Assembly (NCBI RefSeq): GCF_026341775.1
Contig: NZ_JAPEOB010000003.1
Location: 1,178,001-1,242,000, forward strand
Reading direction: 5' to 3'
DNA from: Streptomyces sp. NBC_00654
GTDB taxonomy: Bacteria > Actinomycetota > Actinomycetes > Streptomycetales > Streptomycetaceae
Length of the DNA: 64,000 nucleotides
This document shows, in pieces, positions 45,183 through 54,623 of the stretch. Position numbers and translations under genes: made by a program. The stretch's first letter is position 1, and each line of letters begins with the position of its first letter. The notes beneath the pieces were generated by a model that was given only the letters and a program-made list of their open reading frames with translations, had not been told where the DNA came from and ran no database searches.

Positions 45183-45255
45183 GCGAACGTAGCTCAGCTG
45201 GTAGAGCGCAACCTTGCCAAGGTTGAGGTCGCGAGTTCGAACCTCGTCGTTCGCT
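45183..45255 (+). tRNA. tRNA-Gly (anticodon GCC), copy 2
   Basis: 73 nt. Acceptor GCGAACG/CGTTCGC, loop TGCCA, T-loop AGTTCGAACCT; CCA encoded at 45256-45258. Same anticodon arm as 40907-40979 but a different acceptor stem and T-stem. Confidence 0.97.
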
Positions 45256-45263
45256 CCACGGAA

Positions 45264-45294
45264 GAAGGCCCCGGTCCTCAGGACCGGGGCCTTC
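45264..45294. terminator. Bidirectional terminator between tRNA-Gly and purC
   Basis: GAAGGCCCCGGTCC pairs with GGACCGGGGCCTTC around TCA, 14 bp. It follows the tRNA and also purC (minus strand, ends 45325). Confidence 0.87.
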
Positions 45295-45324
45295 TCGTTG
45301 TCCGTCGTACGCGGCTACCAGCGG

Positions 45325-46236
45325 CTACCAGTTGCTGCCGGTCAGCAGTTCGTACGCCTCGATGTACTTGGCGCGGGTCGCGTCGACGATCTCCTGCGGC
45401 AGCGCCGGGGGCGGCTGCTCGCTCGCGCGGTCCCAGCCGGAGGCCGGCGAGGTCAGCCAGTCCCGGACGAACTGCTTGTCGTACGAGGGCTGGGCACGGC
45501 CCGGCTCCCAGCCCGCGGTGGGCCAGAAGCGGGAGGAGTCGGGGGTCAGCACCTCGTCCGCGATGATCAGCCGCTCGCCGCCGTCCGCCGTGGGCTCGAA
45601 GCCGAACTCGAACTTCGTGTCGGCGAGGATGATCCCCCGCTCGTGCGCGATGTCCCGGGCCCTGCGGTAGACGTCCAGGGTGGTCTGCCGCAGCAGGGCC
45701 GCCGTCTCGACGCCGACCTCCCGGGCGACCTCCTCGTAACTCACGTTCTCGTCGTGGTCGCCGACGGCCGCCTTGGTGGCGGGCGTGAAGATCGGACCGG
45801 GGAGCTCGGACCCGTCGAGGAGCCCCTCGGGAAGGCCGATGCCACAGACCGTACGGGAGCGGTTGTACTCGACGAGTCCCGAGCCGGTCAGATAGCCGCG
45901 GGCCACGCACTCGACCTGGACCATCCGCAGCGACTTGCAGACCAGCGTGCGGCCCGCCCAGTCCGCCGGAGCGCCGGCCGGCAGCTCGGTGGACAGCACA
46001 TGGTTGGGCACCAGATCGGCGAGCTGGTCGAACCACCACAGCGAGAGCCGGGTGAGGACGCGGCCCTTGTCGGGGATCTCGGTGGGCAGGACCCAGTCGT
46101 ACGCGGACATACGGTCGCTGGCGACCATGACGAGGTCGCCCGCCTCGTTCCGGTACAGGTCACGCACCTTGCCGGTGTGCAGGTGGGTGAGGCCCGAGAC
46201 CTGCACGGGCTCGGGCTTTTCTACGAAACCGGACAC
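45325..46236 (-). CDS. purC: SAICAR synthetase (phosphoribosylaminoimidazole-succinocarboxamide synthase)
   Basis: A 303-residue PurC that joins CAIR and aspartate with ATP, step eight of purine synthesis. Family motifs: TGKVRDLYRN (ATP-binding start, about 21-30), MVASDRMSAYDWVLPTEIPDKG, VECVARGYLTGSGL, GIILADTKFEFGF and DEVLTPDSSRFWP. It is the longer actinobacterial/fungal type of about 300 residues. GTG 46236 has GGAGG 4 nt upstream. The gene is monocistronic here, separated from other pur genes by the ABC/two-component block. Confidence 0.97.
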   Translation of the reverse strand: MSGFVEKPEPVQVSGLTHLHTGKVRDLYRNEAGDLVMVASDRMSAYDWVLPTEIPDKGRVLTRLSLWWFDQLADLVPNHVLSTELPAGAPADWAGRTLVCKSLRMVQVECVARGYLTGSGLVEYNRSRTVCGIGLPEGLLDGSELPGPIFTPATKAAVGDHDENVSYEEVAREVGVETAALLRQTTLDVYRRARDIAHERGIILADTKFEFGFEPTADGGERLIIADEVLTPDSSRFWPTAGWEPGRAQPSYDKQFVRDWLTSPASGWDRASEQPPPALPQEIVDATRAKYIEAYELLTGSNW

Positions 46237-46330
46237 GCTGCCTCCGCGTAGGTTGATCCAGGAGCGGTTCCGATTGTCCCGTATCCCGGCGCCGGACCCG
46301 GGAGCGGGGCCGCCCGGTGCGTCCGGGAGG

Positions 46331-46390
46331 CCGGTGCAGGCCGGTGCAGGCCGGTGCAGGCCGGTGCAGGCCGGTGCAGGCCGGTGCAGG
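46331..46390. repeat. Six perfect tandem copies of a 10-bp repeat
   Basis: CCGGTGCAGG repeated six times without a mismatch, in the purC-upstream spacer. Length 10 is not a multiple of 3, fitting a non-coding tract. Confidence 0.92.
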
Positions 46391-46488
46391 CCGGGGGGCG
46401 GGCCGGGGAACGCGTCACCTGGTATGTCCTGTCTTCCGGCCGACCGTGCGAGCCGGACCCCGTACGGGCACGGCGTACGGCCGACAGG

Positions 46489-47970
46489 TCAGTCGCGTTT
46501 GCAGATCCGGTCGAGGAGATTGGCCGTGGCGCGCTGGATCCGCGCGTCCACATGGCCGGGGCGGTCCAGCGCCGGGGACCAGGCGAAGGTGCCGGAGGCG
46601 AAGACCAGAGCGCCCGACGGCGCCCGGTACAGGGAGGTCTCCTGGTGGCGGGTGGCCCCCTCCGAGTCCTGGTACGGGGAGTGGGCGAGCAGGATGCGGT
46701 TGTCGTGCTCGGGCAGCGAGGTGCGCGGGAAGTAGCGGTCGGCCTCGCCCGCCACCAGACCGTCCAGCTCGTCGCCCTCGGCGGCCCCCGTGGCGTCCCA
46801 GAGCCAGTGCTCCGCGTTCCGCACGACCAGGGGGCGGGGTTCGGGGACCCGGCCCGCGTACTGGATGCCGAGAAGCTGCTGCTCCGGCCGGTCGACCTCG
46901 CGCCACAGCGTCGGCTTTCCCGGCCCCCGGCGTTTTCGGCAGGTGAGCAGGCGGTCGGGGACCCCGGAGGCGGAGGGGGCGAGGCCGACCTGCCAGTACA
47001 TGGTGTTGGCCGAGAGGAAGACGAGCGAGGTGCCGGTGTCCCGGGCGAGCTCGGTGGTGCGCCGCATGGGCAGGGACCAGTACTCGTCGTGGCCGGGGAA
47101 GATCAGGCCCCGGTAGCGGCTGGGATCGACGCGGCCCGCGTGCAGGTCGCGGGCGTCCGCGTAGGCGAGGTCGTAGCCGTACCGCTCGGCCCAGCGGATG
47201 AAGTCGTAGGCGTGCCCCACGTGGAGCGGCAGACCGGCGCCCGCGAAGGGACGGTCGAAGGAGATCGTGGCGGCGGCGTCCTGCTCGCCGAGCAGCCGCC
47301 CCTGCTCGTCCCAGGCGTGGTAGAGGCTGGCGCCGGTACGGCCGTCCTCGGGGTAGAGGTTGTACGCCTGCCAGGTGATGTCGGGCAGCAGGAGCAGCAG
47401 ATCGGCGGGGTGGTCGTCGCGGACCGTGAAGGGGATGTGGGAGCGGTAGCCGTCGACGGTGGTCAGGACGGCGACGTACGCGCCGACCGACCAGTAGCCG
47501 GGGATCTGCAGTCGCCACGACATCCACCAGTGGTGGCAGGAGACCGTACGGTCGGCGGCCAGCGGGGCGGGCTGGACGATGCCGGAGAGCCGGGGGCTCG
47601 TGGTGATCTTGGCGGCGCCGTCGCCCGCGTAGTGGCCGATCCGGTAGATGTCGACGGAGAACTGCTGAGGCGGGTCCACGGTGATGTGGAAGTCGATGGC
47701 CTCGCCCGGCGCGGCGGCACTGGGCGAGACGAAGCCCTTGATCTGCCGGTGCACATCATCAGCCGTACGAGTGCCACCGCCGGCGCCGCCACGGCCGAGA
47801 TCCGGGTCCGCGTACCAGGGAACGACCTGCCCGGTGTCGTCGAAATAGTTCTCGCTGCCGCGCAGCCAGGGCAGCGGCCCTTGGCCGAAAGGATCGCTCA
47901 CGGCATGCGCGAGGGCACCCGATTCCCATCGGCGGATGTGTTCCGCCCGGCGAATCTGCTCCGCCCCCAT
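46489..47970 (-). CDS. N,N-dimethylformamidase beta-subunit-like protein
   Basis: A 493-residue protein that resembles the C-terminal domain of the large subunit of N,N-dimethylformamidase. An Ig-like beta region (GEAIDFHITVDPPQQFSVDIYRIGHY, about 85-110) is followed by a glutamine-amidotransferase-like domain: DITWQAYNLYPEDG, DEQGRLL, FIRWAERYGYDLAYA, LIFPGHDEYWSLPMR, LVFLSANTMYWQVG. The GHDEYW and YNxY motifs are well conserved in the family. The true substrate in Streptomyces is unknown. ATG 47970 has GGGGAG 5 nt upstream. No small-subunit gene is adjacent, so formamidase activity is not assured. Confidence 0.82.
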   Translation of the reverse strand: MGAEQIRRAEHIRRWESGALAHAVSDPFGQGPLPWLRGSENYFDDTGQVVPWYADPDLGRGGAGGGTRTADDVHRQIKGFVSPSAAAPGEAIDFHITVDPPQQFSVDIYRIGHYAGDGAAKITTSPRLSGIVQPAPLAADRTVSCHHWWMSWRLQIPGYWSVGAYVAVLTTVDGYRSHIPFTVRDDHPADLLLLLPDITWQAYNLYPEDGRTGASLYHAWDEQGRLLGEQDAAATISFDRPFAGAGLPLHVGHAYDFIRWAERYGYDLAYADARDLHAGRVDPSRYRGLIFPGHDEYWSLPMRRTTELARDTGTSLVFLSANTMYWQVGLAPSASGVPDRLLTCRKRRGPGKPTLWREVDRPEQQLLGIQYAGRVPEPRPLVVRNAEHWLWDATGAAEGDELDGLVAGEADRYFPRTSLPEHDNRILLAHSPYQDSEGATRHQETSLYRAPSGALVFASGTFAWSPALDRPGHVDARIQRATANLLDRICKRD

Positions 47971-48427
47971 ACCGCTCCCCTCCCTCAGTCCCCGGACATC
48001 GTTGGTGCGCCAATCTTGTGGCTGGATGTCAGCACTGGGCCCCAGCACATCACATAACGCATGCGATCCGTCACCGTTCGTCGCGAATTGACGTGAACGG
48101 AACCTGCCCTTCCGGTTATTGGGGGCCGGGAGCGATCCGTGCCGCGCCGCGAAGAAGGCGGATGCGGGACCGGTCCGGGAGGCGCACACGACGGCGCCCG
48201 CCACGGGCCGGGGCGGCTACCGGCGGGCATCCGGGGCGAGTTGGGGCGAGTCGAGCGGGCCGGATGGGCAAGTTTCGGCCGCGAGAGGCCCGCGTACGGC
48301 CCGTTGCCGCCCCGGGCAGTGCCGGGCTGCCCGGGACTGCCCCAACTCGCCCCGGACTGCTCAGACTGCCCGGACCGCCCCGTACGGCTCCTTGCGGCCG
48401 GGGAGCGGCCCGGGAGCGGCCCGTTGC

Positions 48428-50137
48428 TCAGACCAGGCGTACCGGCTTGTCCGAGCGCACACCCAGATCGGTGAGCCAGTTCCGCAAAGGCCCCGCGTCG
48501 CCGTCCTCCACGAGGCTGAGGACCGGCGTACCCAGGTCCGCCCGGCGCTCGCCGTCGACCAGCAGCGCGGGTCCGTCCAGCCAGTCCAGCCCGGGGGCCG
48601 CCCCTGCCGTGTCCACGGCCGCGCAGCAGACCATCGCCGCGACATGGTCGGCGAGCAACTCCGTGCCCGTACGCGGCGGCTGGAGCGGGAAGAGCGGAAG
48701 CGGATCGGGGCCCCAGAGGTCGAGGGGGTCCGGTTCCGCGCCGCCCGATGTGCGCGGCGCCGACGCACCGCCCCCGGCCGGCGGGGCCGTGGCCTCCTCG
48801 CGGGCGACCTCGGCACTGATCCCGGCCGCCAGCTCCTCGCCCGTACCGCCCGGTCCTGCGAGGTGTTCCATGACCCGGGCCAGGGTGGGGCCGCCGGGCT
48901 CGGCCGCGGACACCGGAGGTACGCCCAGGGAGTCGAGCACCCGGTGCAGCCGGGCGGCCTCCGAACGCCACTTACGGTCGACGACCTCCTCGGGATACTG
49001 CTGCCAGTCGACCGGCGCCCAGTCGGGGCCGCTCTCCGCGGGACCGCCGTGGAAGAGCCGGGCGGCCAGCAGCGAGGCCGCCTCGTCGGCCGTACCGGGT
49101 TCTTCCAGGAGATCGCAGGCGGGCCGCTCGCCGAGCCGGGAGGCGAAGCCCTCGGCCAGCCGGTCGCGCCGGGAGAGCTCCGTGAGCGCGGAGACGACGC
49201 CCGCGTCCAGCCGCGAGGGCCAGCGCCCCATCCGCCAGGCGGGCAGCGCGACCCGGGTCAGCAGCCGGTCCCAGCCCGCGTAGGCGAGGCCGACCTGTTC
49301 CTGGGCGACGATGCGGAGCCCGTAATCCACACCCTGTGCGCGCATGGAGGCGGAAGCGGCGACGCACCGCTCCATCTCGGCGGCGTGGCTGCGGCAACTG
49401 CGCAGCAGCAGCCGGGAGACCCAGCCGACGAAGGCGAGCGGGAGCCCGCGCAGCGGCCCGGCTCCGGCCGCGGAGGCGTCCGCGACCGCCGCGTCGAGCC
49501 CGCGCACGAACCGGCGTGCCGCGGCTATGTCGGGGTGCGCGGAGGGCGCCGTGCCCGCGACGACCGGGGCGAGCACCGCGCGCAGCTCGGCGACCCGCAT
49601 CCACCACAGGAAGGGCGAGCCGATCACCAGGACGGGGGCGGCCGGCACCCTGCGGCGGCGGCGCTCGGCCGCGAAGTCCTGGGCCAACGCTCGTGGTTCC
49701 GCCCGGCTCTTCGGCTGGGCGGCGGGATGCGTACGGTCCTCCAGCCAGCTGTCGCAGTCCGGGGTCAGCGCTATGGCCGACGGCGCCGGGACATCGAGCC
49801 GGTCGGCCAGGTCCCGGACCAGCCGGTAGAGATCGGGGGCCGCTTCCTCCGTCACGGCGACGGTCGGGCTGACCGCGGGCCGCGCGCGGGCGACGGCCCC
49901 CGCGACGCCGACGGTGACCAGCAGCACCAGGACCGCCAGGCAGGCCACCGACCAGCGCACGGCGTCCCAGCCGGCGCCGCCGATATGGCCCTGCGCGGCC
50001 GCGGCGAACAGCACGACGGCCACGGCCGCCGGCAGGATCGCCACGGCGAGTGCCCTGCTGCGGATACGCAGCAGGGCGAGCGCTCGGGCCCGCGCGGCCC
50101 GCGCCCCCAGCTCTTCACCTACGTCGGTACCTGACAC
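48428..50137 (-). CDS. Membrane protein with a degenerate M48-peptidase-like fold
   Basis: A 569-residue protein with two N-terminal transmembrane helices (about 28-48 and 60-84). The next 300 residues follow the layout of M48 peptidases: LVRDLADRLDVPAPSAIALTP, VLVIGSPFLWWMRVAELRAVLAPVVAG, a helix with RSHAAEME, and GWDRLLTRVALPAWRMGRWPSRL. Where active enzymes read ELRAVLAHExxH, this protein reads LAPVVAG, so the zinc histidines are gone. The C-terminal 170 residues are partly disordered and partly like an unknown domain. It probably acts as a scaffold or sensor. Start GTG 50137. Position between purC and purD is as in other Streptomyces, as I recall. Confidence 0.75.
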   Translation of the reverse strand: MSGTDVGEELGARAARARALALLRIRSRALAVAILPAAVAVVLFAAAAQGHIGGAGWDAVRWSVACLAVLVLLVTVGVAGAVARARPAVSPTVAVTEEAAPDLYRLVRDLADRLDVPAPSAIALTPDCDSWLEDRTHPAAQPKSRAEPRALAQDFAAERRRRRVPAAPVLVIGSPFLWWMRVAELRAVLAPVVAGTAPSAHPDIAAARRFVRGLDAAVADASAAGAGPLRGLPLAFVGWVSRLLLRSCRSHAAEMERCVAASASMRAQGVDYGLRIVAQEQVGLAYAGWDRLLTRVALPAWRMGRWPSRLDAGVVSALTELSRRDRLAEGFASRLGERPACDLLEEPGTADEAASLLAARLFHGGPAESGPDWAPVDWQQYPEEVVDRKWRSEAARLHRVLDSLGVPPVSAAEPGGPTLARVMEHLAGPGGTGEELAAGISAEVAREEATAPPAGGGASAPRTSGGAEPDPLDLWGPDPLPLFPLQPPRTGTELLADHVAAMVCCAAVDTAGAAPGLDWLDGPALLVDGERRADLGTPVLSLVEDGDAGPLRNWLTDLGVRSDKPVRLV

Positions 50138-50505
50138 GGCCGGAAGTCACCCCCTCTGCCCCCGCGACGCTGTTGCTCACTCCCCCACTGTGGCACCCGT
50201 CACTGACATCGCAATGCCGGTGGGCCAAGTGCCGGAACGCTTGCGCCGCACCCTAGTTGGGGGCTCGGCGGACGTCATCCGCATGGCCTAGTCGTCACTC
50301 GATGGAATGGCTTTGGGCAAAGCTGCTGACGTGCGGGCGCTGATAAGGCAGTGCCACCGGTGCGTGCGGCTCAAAAGCGCCTCACGCACCGGCGCACATG
50401 GGGCGCGCAACCCACGGAGATACCGGGTCGAAAGCCTCCCGGCGGTCCGGTCTCCGCGGCGGCGGGCAGACCTCCGCGGCGGCAATCGGACCCCCGCGGC
50501 GGCGG
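50138..50505. other. Spacer between the M48-like gene and purD; repeat tract
   Basis: No gene supported. At about 50452-50515 a degenerate repeat of CTCCGCGGCGGC occurs four times, just beyond and touching the purD stop. 50330-50400 (CACGCACCGG) has short repeats too. No clear terminator. Confidence 0.45.
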
Positions 50506-51756
50506 TCAGGCCTCCGCGGCCTGCCTGGCGATGTCCGTACGGTGCTGGGAGCCGTCGAGCCGGATCCGGCCCAGCGCGGTGTAGGCGCGCTCCCGGGCCT
50601 GCGTGAGGTCCTTGCCGGTCGCCGTCACGGAGAGCACCCGGCCGCCCGCGGTCACGATCGCGTCCCCCTCGGTCCGGGTCCCGGCGTGCAGGACGTACGC
50701 GTGCGGGGCATCCTGCGCCTCGACGTCCGCGAGCCCCTCGATCGGGTCGCCGGTACGCGGGGTGCCCGGGTAGTTGTGCGAGGCGATGACCACGGTGACC
50801 GCCGCGTCCTCGCGCCAGGTCAGCGGGGGGAGAAGGTCGAGCGTGCCGTTGGCGGAGCCGAGCAGGACACCGGCCAGCGGGGTCTTCAGACGGGCCAGGA
50901 CCACCTGGGTCTCGGGGTCGCCGAAGCGGGCGTTGAACTCGATGACCCGTACACCGCGCGAGGTGATCGCGAGGCCCGCGTAGAGCAGCCCGGAGAAGGG
51001 CGTACCGCGGCGGCGCAGCTCGTCGACCGTCGGCTGGAGAACGGTCTCCATGACCTCGTCGACCAGCTTGGGGTCGGCCCACGGGAGCGGGGAGTACGCG
51101 CCCATGCCGCCGGTGTTCGGACCCTCGTCGCCGTCCAGGGCCCGCTTGAAGTCCTGGGCGGGCTGGAGCGGCAGCACGGTGATGCCGTCGGTGATCGCGA
51201 AGAGGCTCACCTCGGGGCCGTCGAGGAACTCCTCGATGACCACGCGGTCGCAGGCCAGCGCGTGGGCGCGGGCCGCCTCGATGTCGTCGGTGACGACGAC
51301 GCCCTTGCCCGCCGCGAGACCGTCGTCCTTGACGACGTACGGGGCGCCGAAGGCGTCGAGGGCCGTGTCGATCTCGGCGGGGGTGGTGCAGACATAGCTG
51401 CGGGCGGTCGGAACGCCCGCTCCGGCCATGACGTCCTTGGCGAACGCCTTGGAGCCTTCCAGCTGGGCAGCCTCGCCGGAAGGACCGAAGCACGGGATGC
51501 CGGCCGCGCGCACGGAGTCGGCGACCCCTGCGACAAGGGGCGCCTCCGGGCCGACGACCACCAGCTCGGCGCCCAGGTCGGTGGCGAGGCGCGCGACGGC
51601 GTCGCCGTCGAGCGGATCGACCGGGTGCAGTTCGGCCACCTCTGCGATGCCGGCGTTGCCGGGGGCGCAGTACAGAGCGGTGACCTCGGGGTCGAGGGAC
51701 AGAGAGCGGCACAGGGCGTGTTCGCGGGCGCCGCCGCCGATGACGAGGACCTTCAC
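50506..51756 (-). CDS. purD: Phosphoribosylamine-glycine ligase (GAR synthetase)
   Basis: A 416-residue PurD, the ATP-grasp enzyme making GAR from phosphoribosylamine and glycine. It begins [14 protein letters not shown] (nucleotide-site glycine motif). [41 protein letters not shown] (ATP-grasp loop) and [15 protein letters not shown] follow, with [14 protein letters not shown] as metal-binding motif. Full length. GTG 51756 is the start. It lies next to dnaX as in related genomes but is separated from it by 133 bp, so it may have its own promoter. Confidence 0.97.
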   Translation of the reverse strand: MKVLVIGGGAREHALCRSLSLDPEVTALYCAPGNAGIAEVAELHPVDPLDGDAVARLATDLGAELVVVGPEAPLVAGVADSVRAAGIPCFGPSGEAAQLEGSKAFAKDVMAGAGVPTARSYVCTTPAEIDTALDAFGAPYVVKDDGLAAGKGVVVTDDIEAARAHALACDRVVIEEFLDGPEVSLFAITDGITVLPLQPAQDFKRALDGDEGPNTGGMGAYSPLPWADPKLVDEVMETVLQPTVDELRRRGTPFSGLLYAGLAITSRGVRVIEFNARFGDPETQVVLARLKTPLAGVLLGSANGTLDLLPPLTWREDAAVTVVIASHNYPGTPRTGDPIEGLADVEAQDAPHAYVLHAGTRTEGDAIVTAGGRVLSVTATGKDLTQARERAYTALGRIRLDGSQHRTDIARQAAEA

Positions 51757-51889
51757 GGGTGCAGCCTAACCGCCGGGTGCCGGGGGTCTTGACGGCCGCC
51801 GGTCCGTGGACATCCTCCAGGTCCGCCAGGCCGTGGACCGCCATGGTCTCCGCCGGTCCGTGGACAGCGGGGAGGCGTCACCGGCCTCG

Positions 51890-54151
51890 TCACTGCTCGT
51901 TGGTGAATTCCTCCACGACCGTGGCACCCAGCTCGCGGACGATCAGGTCGTGCCCGGAGAGCGCCGAGTCGACGAGGTCCGGGTCGTCGGCCTCCGGGGT
52001 GTCGTCCTCCGGAGCCACCGAACGCGGCGGTTCCGAACCGAAGGAAGCGTGCTCCGCGCCCGGTCCCTGACCGGGGCCCTGGCCCTGGCCGCGCTGGGGC
52101 GGCTGTGACTGCGGGGGCTGGTGGGCCGGTGCGGACGGTGCGGAGTGGGGCTGCGGGGGCTGCTGCGCCGGGGCCGGCCGGGACTCGTACGACGGGGGGG
52201 CGGTGGGCGCGGGCTGGTACGCGGGGGCCGCCGGGCGTCCGCCACCGGTCTCCGGGGGCATTCCGGCGCCGCCGGAGGCATCGACGACGGCTTCGACCCG
52301 CCACTGGGCGTTGAAGTGCTCGGAGAGCGCCTGCTTCAGCACTTCCTCGCTGCCGCTGCTCGCGAAGTTGTCGCGGGCGCCCGCGTTGAGGAAGCCGATC
52401 TGGAGGGTGGTTCCGTCGAAGCCGGTGACCTGGGCGTTCTGGCTGAGCAGGATCCAGGTGAACCGGCGGCGGTTCTTCACCGCCTCCAGGATGTCCGGCC
52501 ACATGTTCCGGACCTGGGCGGCGCCCTGCACCATGCCCTGGCCGGGCGCGGGGGCGGCGGGGGCCGGGGCGGCGGGCGCGGCCGGCCGCGCGGGGGCCGG
52601 GGCGGCGCTCTGCGGGGCGGGGGGCGTGCTGCCGGGCGCGGAGGCGGTGGGCCAGCCGCCGGGGCGGCGCGCCTGTTCCGTACCGGCGGCGGCAGGCCAG
52701 GACCCGGGGCGCTGGGCGGGCGCGGGAGCCTGTGCCGGGGGCTGCTGGGCGGGCGCGGCGGGGGCCACGGGCTCGGCCGCGACCGGCGGCGCGAACGCTG
52801 CGGGGGCGGGCGCTGCGGGGGCGGGCGCTGCGGGGGGCGCGGGGGCGTCGCCCCGTACCGCCGCACGGGCCGCGGCGGGTCCGCCACCGGGCTGTCCGGC
52901 CGGAGCGACGGGAGCATGGGCCTGAGCCTCCGGCCCCGGCACATACCCCAGGGCGGGTCCGGCGGCGGGACCGGCGGCGGGGGCCGCGAAGGACGCGCCG
53001 CGCTCCAGCCGGTCCAGCCGGGCCTGGAGCGAACGTTCGTCGTCGAAGGCGGCGGGCAGCAGCACCCGGGCGCAGATCAGCTCCACCTGGAGGCGCGGCG
53101 ACGTCGCCCCGCGCATCTCCGTGAGCCCCTCGTTGACCAGGTCGGCGGCGCGGCTCAGCTCGGCGGCACCGAAGACGGACGCCTGGGCCTGCATGCGCTC
53201 GACGACATCGGCGGGAGCGTCGATGAGGCCTTTGTCCCCGGCGTCGGGGACGGCGGCCAGGATCACCAGGTCGCGCAGCCGCTCCAGCAGGTCGGCGACG
53301 AAGCGGCGCGGGTCGTTGCCGCCCTCGATCACCCGGTCCACGACCTCGAAGGCGGCGGCTCCGTCACCCGCCGCGAAGGCGTCCACGACGGAGTCGAGCA
53401 GGGACCCGTCCGTGTAGCCGAGCAGCGAGGTCGCCATGGCGTATGTCACACCGTCGTCGCCCGCGCCGGCCAGCAACTGGTCCATGACGGACATCGAGTC
53501 ACGCACGGATCCCGCACCGGCCCGCACGACCAGCGGCAGCACTCCGTCCTCGACGGCGCTGTTCTCCTTGGCGCAGACCTCGGCGAGATACCCGCGCAGC
53601 GTCCCGGGCGGGACCAGCCGGAACGGGTAGTGGTGCGTACGCGACCGGATCGTGCCGATGACCTTCTCGGGCTCGGTGGTCGCGAAGATGAACTTGAGAT
53701 GCTCCGGCGGCTCCTCGACCACCTTCAGCAGGGCGTTGAACCCTGCCGGGGTGACCATGTGCGCCTCGTCGATGATGTAGATCTTGTAGCGACTCGACGC
53801 GGGACCGAAGAACGCCTTCTCGCGCAGGTCACGGGCGTCGTCCACGCCACCGTGCGATGCCGCGTCGATCTCGATCACATCGATGGAACCCGGCCCGTTG
53901 CGCGCGAGGTCCTGGCAGGACTGGCACGCGCCGCACGGGGTCGGCGTCGGGCCCTGCTCGCAGTTCAGACAGCGGGCGAGGATGCGCGCACTGGTCGTCT
54001 TTCCGCAGCCGCGCGGCCCGCTGAACAGGTACGCGTGATTGACCCGGTTGTTACGCAGGGCCTGCTGCAGCGGGTCAGTGACATGCTCCTGACCGATGAC
54101 CTCGGCGAACGACTCGGGGCGATAGCGGCGATACAGCGCAAGGGACGACAC
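51890..54151 (-). CDS. dnaX: DNA polymerase III subunits gamma and tau
   Basis: A 753-residue clamp-loader subunit. Walker A is GPRGCGKT (45-52), the zinc cysteines are C64, C73, C76 and C79, the Walker B DEAH is in IYIIDEAHMVTP, and sensor 1 is FATTEPEKVIGTIRSR. Domain III ends near 370. A Pro/Ala-rich linker (about 385-560) precedes a C-terminal tau domain with MWPDILEAVKNRRRFTWILL and ALSEHFNAQWRVEAVVDASGG, then another Pro/Gln-rich stretch. No obvious slippery sequence for making gamma is seen. I chose GTG 54151 (VSSLALYRRYRPESF). The SRP RNA gene lies 105 bp upstream on the same strand. Confidence 0.96.
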   Translation of the reverse strand: MSSLALYRRYRPESFAEVIGQEHVTDPLQQALRNNRVNHAYLFSGPRGCGKTTSARILARCLNCEQGPTPTPCGACQSCQDLARNGPGSIDVIEIDAASHGGVDDARDLREKAFFGPASSRYKIYIIDEAHMVTPAGFNALLKVVEEPPEHLKFIFATTEPEKVIGTIRSRTHHYPFRLVPPGTLRGYLAEVCAKENSAVEDGVLPLVVRAGAGSVRDSMSVMDQLLAGAGDDGVTYAMATSLLGYTDGSLLDSVVDAFAAGDGAAAFEVVDRVIEGGNDPRRFVADLLERLRDLVILAAVPDAGDKGLIDAPADVVERMQAQASVFGAAELSRAADLVNEGLTEMRGATSPRLQVELICARVLLPAAFDDERSLQARLDRLERGASFAAPAAGPAAGPALGYVPGPEAQAHAPVAPAGQPGGGPAAARAAVRGDAPAPPAAPAPAAPAPAAFAPPVAAEPVAPAAPAQQPPAQAPAPAQRPGSWPAAAGTEQARRPGGWPTASAPGSTPPAPQSAAPAPARPAAPAAPAPAAPAPGQGMVQGAAQVRNMWPDILEAVKNRRRFTWILLSQNAQVTGFDGTTLQIGFLNAGARDNFASSGSEEVLKQALSEHFNAQWRVEAVVDASGGAGMPPETGGGRPAAPAYQPAPTAPPSYESRPAPAQQPPQPHSAPSAPAHQPPQSQPPQRGQGQGPGQGPGAEHASFGSEPPRSVAPEDDTPEADDPDLVDSALSGHDLIVRELGATVVEEFTNEQ

Positions 54152-54255
54152 ACCTACGAGGTTATCGGGACGGACCGACAACCGGCCCCGTACCGCCCGG
54201 CGGCCCCGAGCGGAGCCCGCCCGGACACCACAGGAGCCCGCCCGGACAACGCAAA

Positions 54256-54348
54256 GGGCCCCCCACGCACCCGCCAGAGCCAACCTACCCTTGCTGCCTT
54301 CCGGCCCTGGGGGAGTTCAGTCAGATAGCGCCACGTGAGGGGCTGACG
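54256..54348 (-). ncRNA. ffs: Small bacterial SRP RNA (4.5S type)
   Basis: The minus strand carries the SRP helix 8 core CCAGGGCCGGAAGGCAGCAA, nearly the universal GG-x-CCGGAAGG-x-AGCA. Flanking segments 54334-54343 and 54258-54267 pair over 10 bp to close the long hairpin. The position just upstream of dnaX is the usual one in Streptomyces. Exact 5' and 3' ends are approximate. Confidence 0.92.
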
Positions 54349-54479
54349 CCCACCTTAGCGGATCCCCACCCCCTCCGGTCCACCCCCGCCCACCCCGCCA
54401 CCGGCTCCCGAACCGCCCCGGACGATCAACGAGGGAACAGGTTCGCGAGCACTCCCCAACGTCTTGTATTGTTTGCCGC

Positions 54480-54564
54480 GGAGGATTCGCCTAGTGGCCT
54501 AGGGCGCACGCTTGGAAAGCGTGTTGGGGGCAACCCCTCACGAGTTCGAATCTCGTATCCTCCG
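54480..54564 (+). tRNA. tRNA-Ser (anticodon GGA)
   Basis: 85 nt class II tRNA. Acceptor GGAGGAT/ATCCTCC, anticodon stem CACGC/GCGTG with loop TTGGAAA giving GGA, a long variable arm (TTGGGGGCAACCCCT) and T-loop AGTTCGAATCT. CCA encoded at 54565-54567. From 54513 (anticodon loop) on, it is repeated exactly at 55944: a recombination target. Confidence 0.97.
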
Positions 54565-54591
54565 CCATTGCTCTCACCGGGCAATACGTCG
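54513..54591. repeat. Left 79-bp direct repeat (attachment site within tRNA-Ser)
   Basis: 79 bp identical to 55944-56022, with a constant offset of 1,431 bp. It starts in the anticodon loop and runs 27 bp past the tRNA 3' end, the classical shape of a tyrosine-integrase attachment core in a tRNA gene. This copy belongs to the complete tRNA. Confidence 0.92.
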
Positions 54592-54623
54592 AAGGCCCCC
54601 GCAGCTCGCTGCGGGGGCCTTCG
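54590..54623. terminator. Terminator of tRNA-Ser
   Basis: CGAAGGCCCCCGCAGC pairs with GCTGCGGGGGCCTTCG around TC, 16 bp perfect. It lies at the edge of the left direct repeat and is absent after the right copy. Confidence 0.88.
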
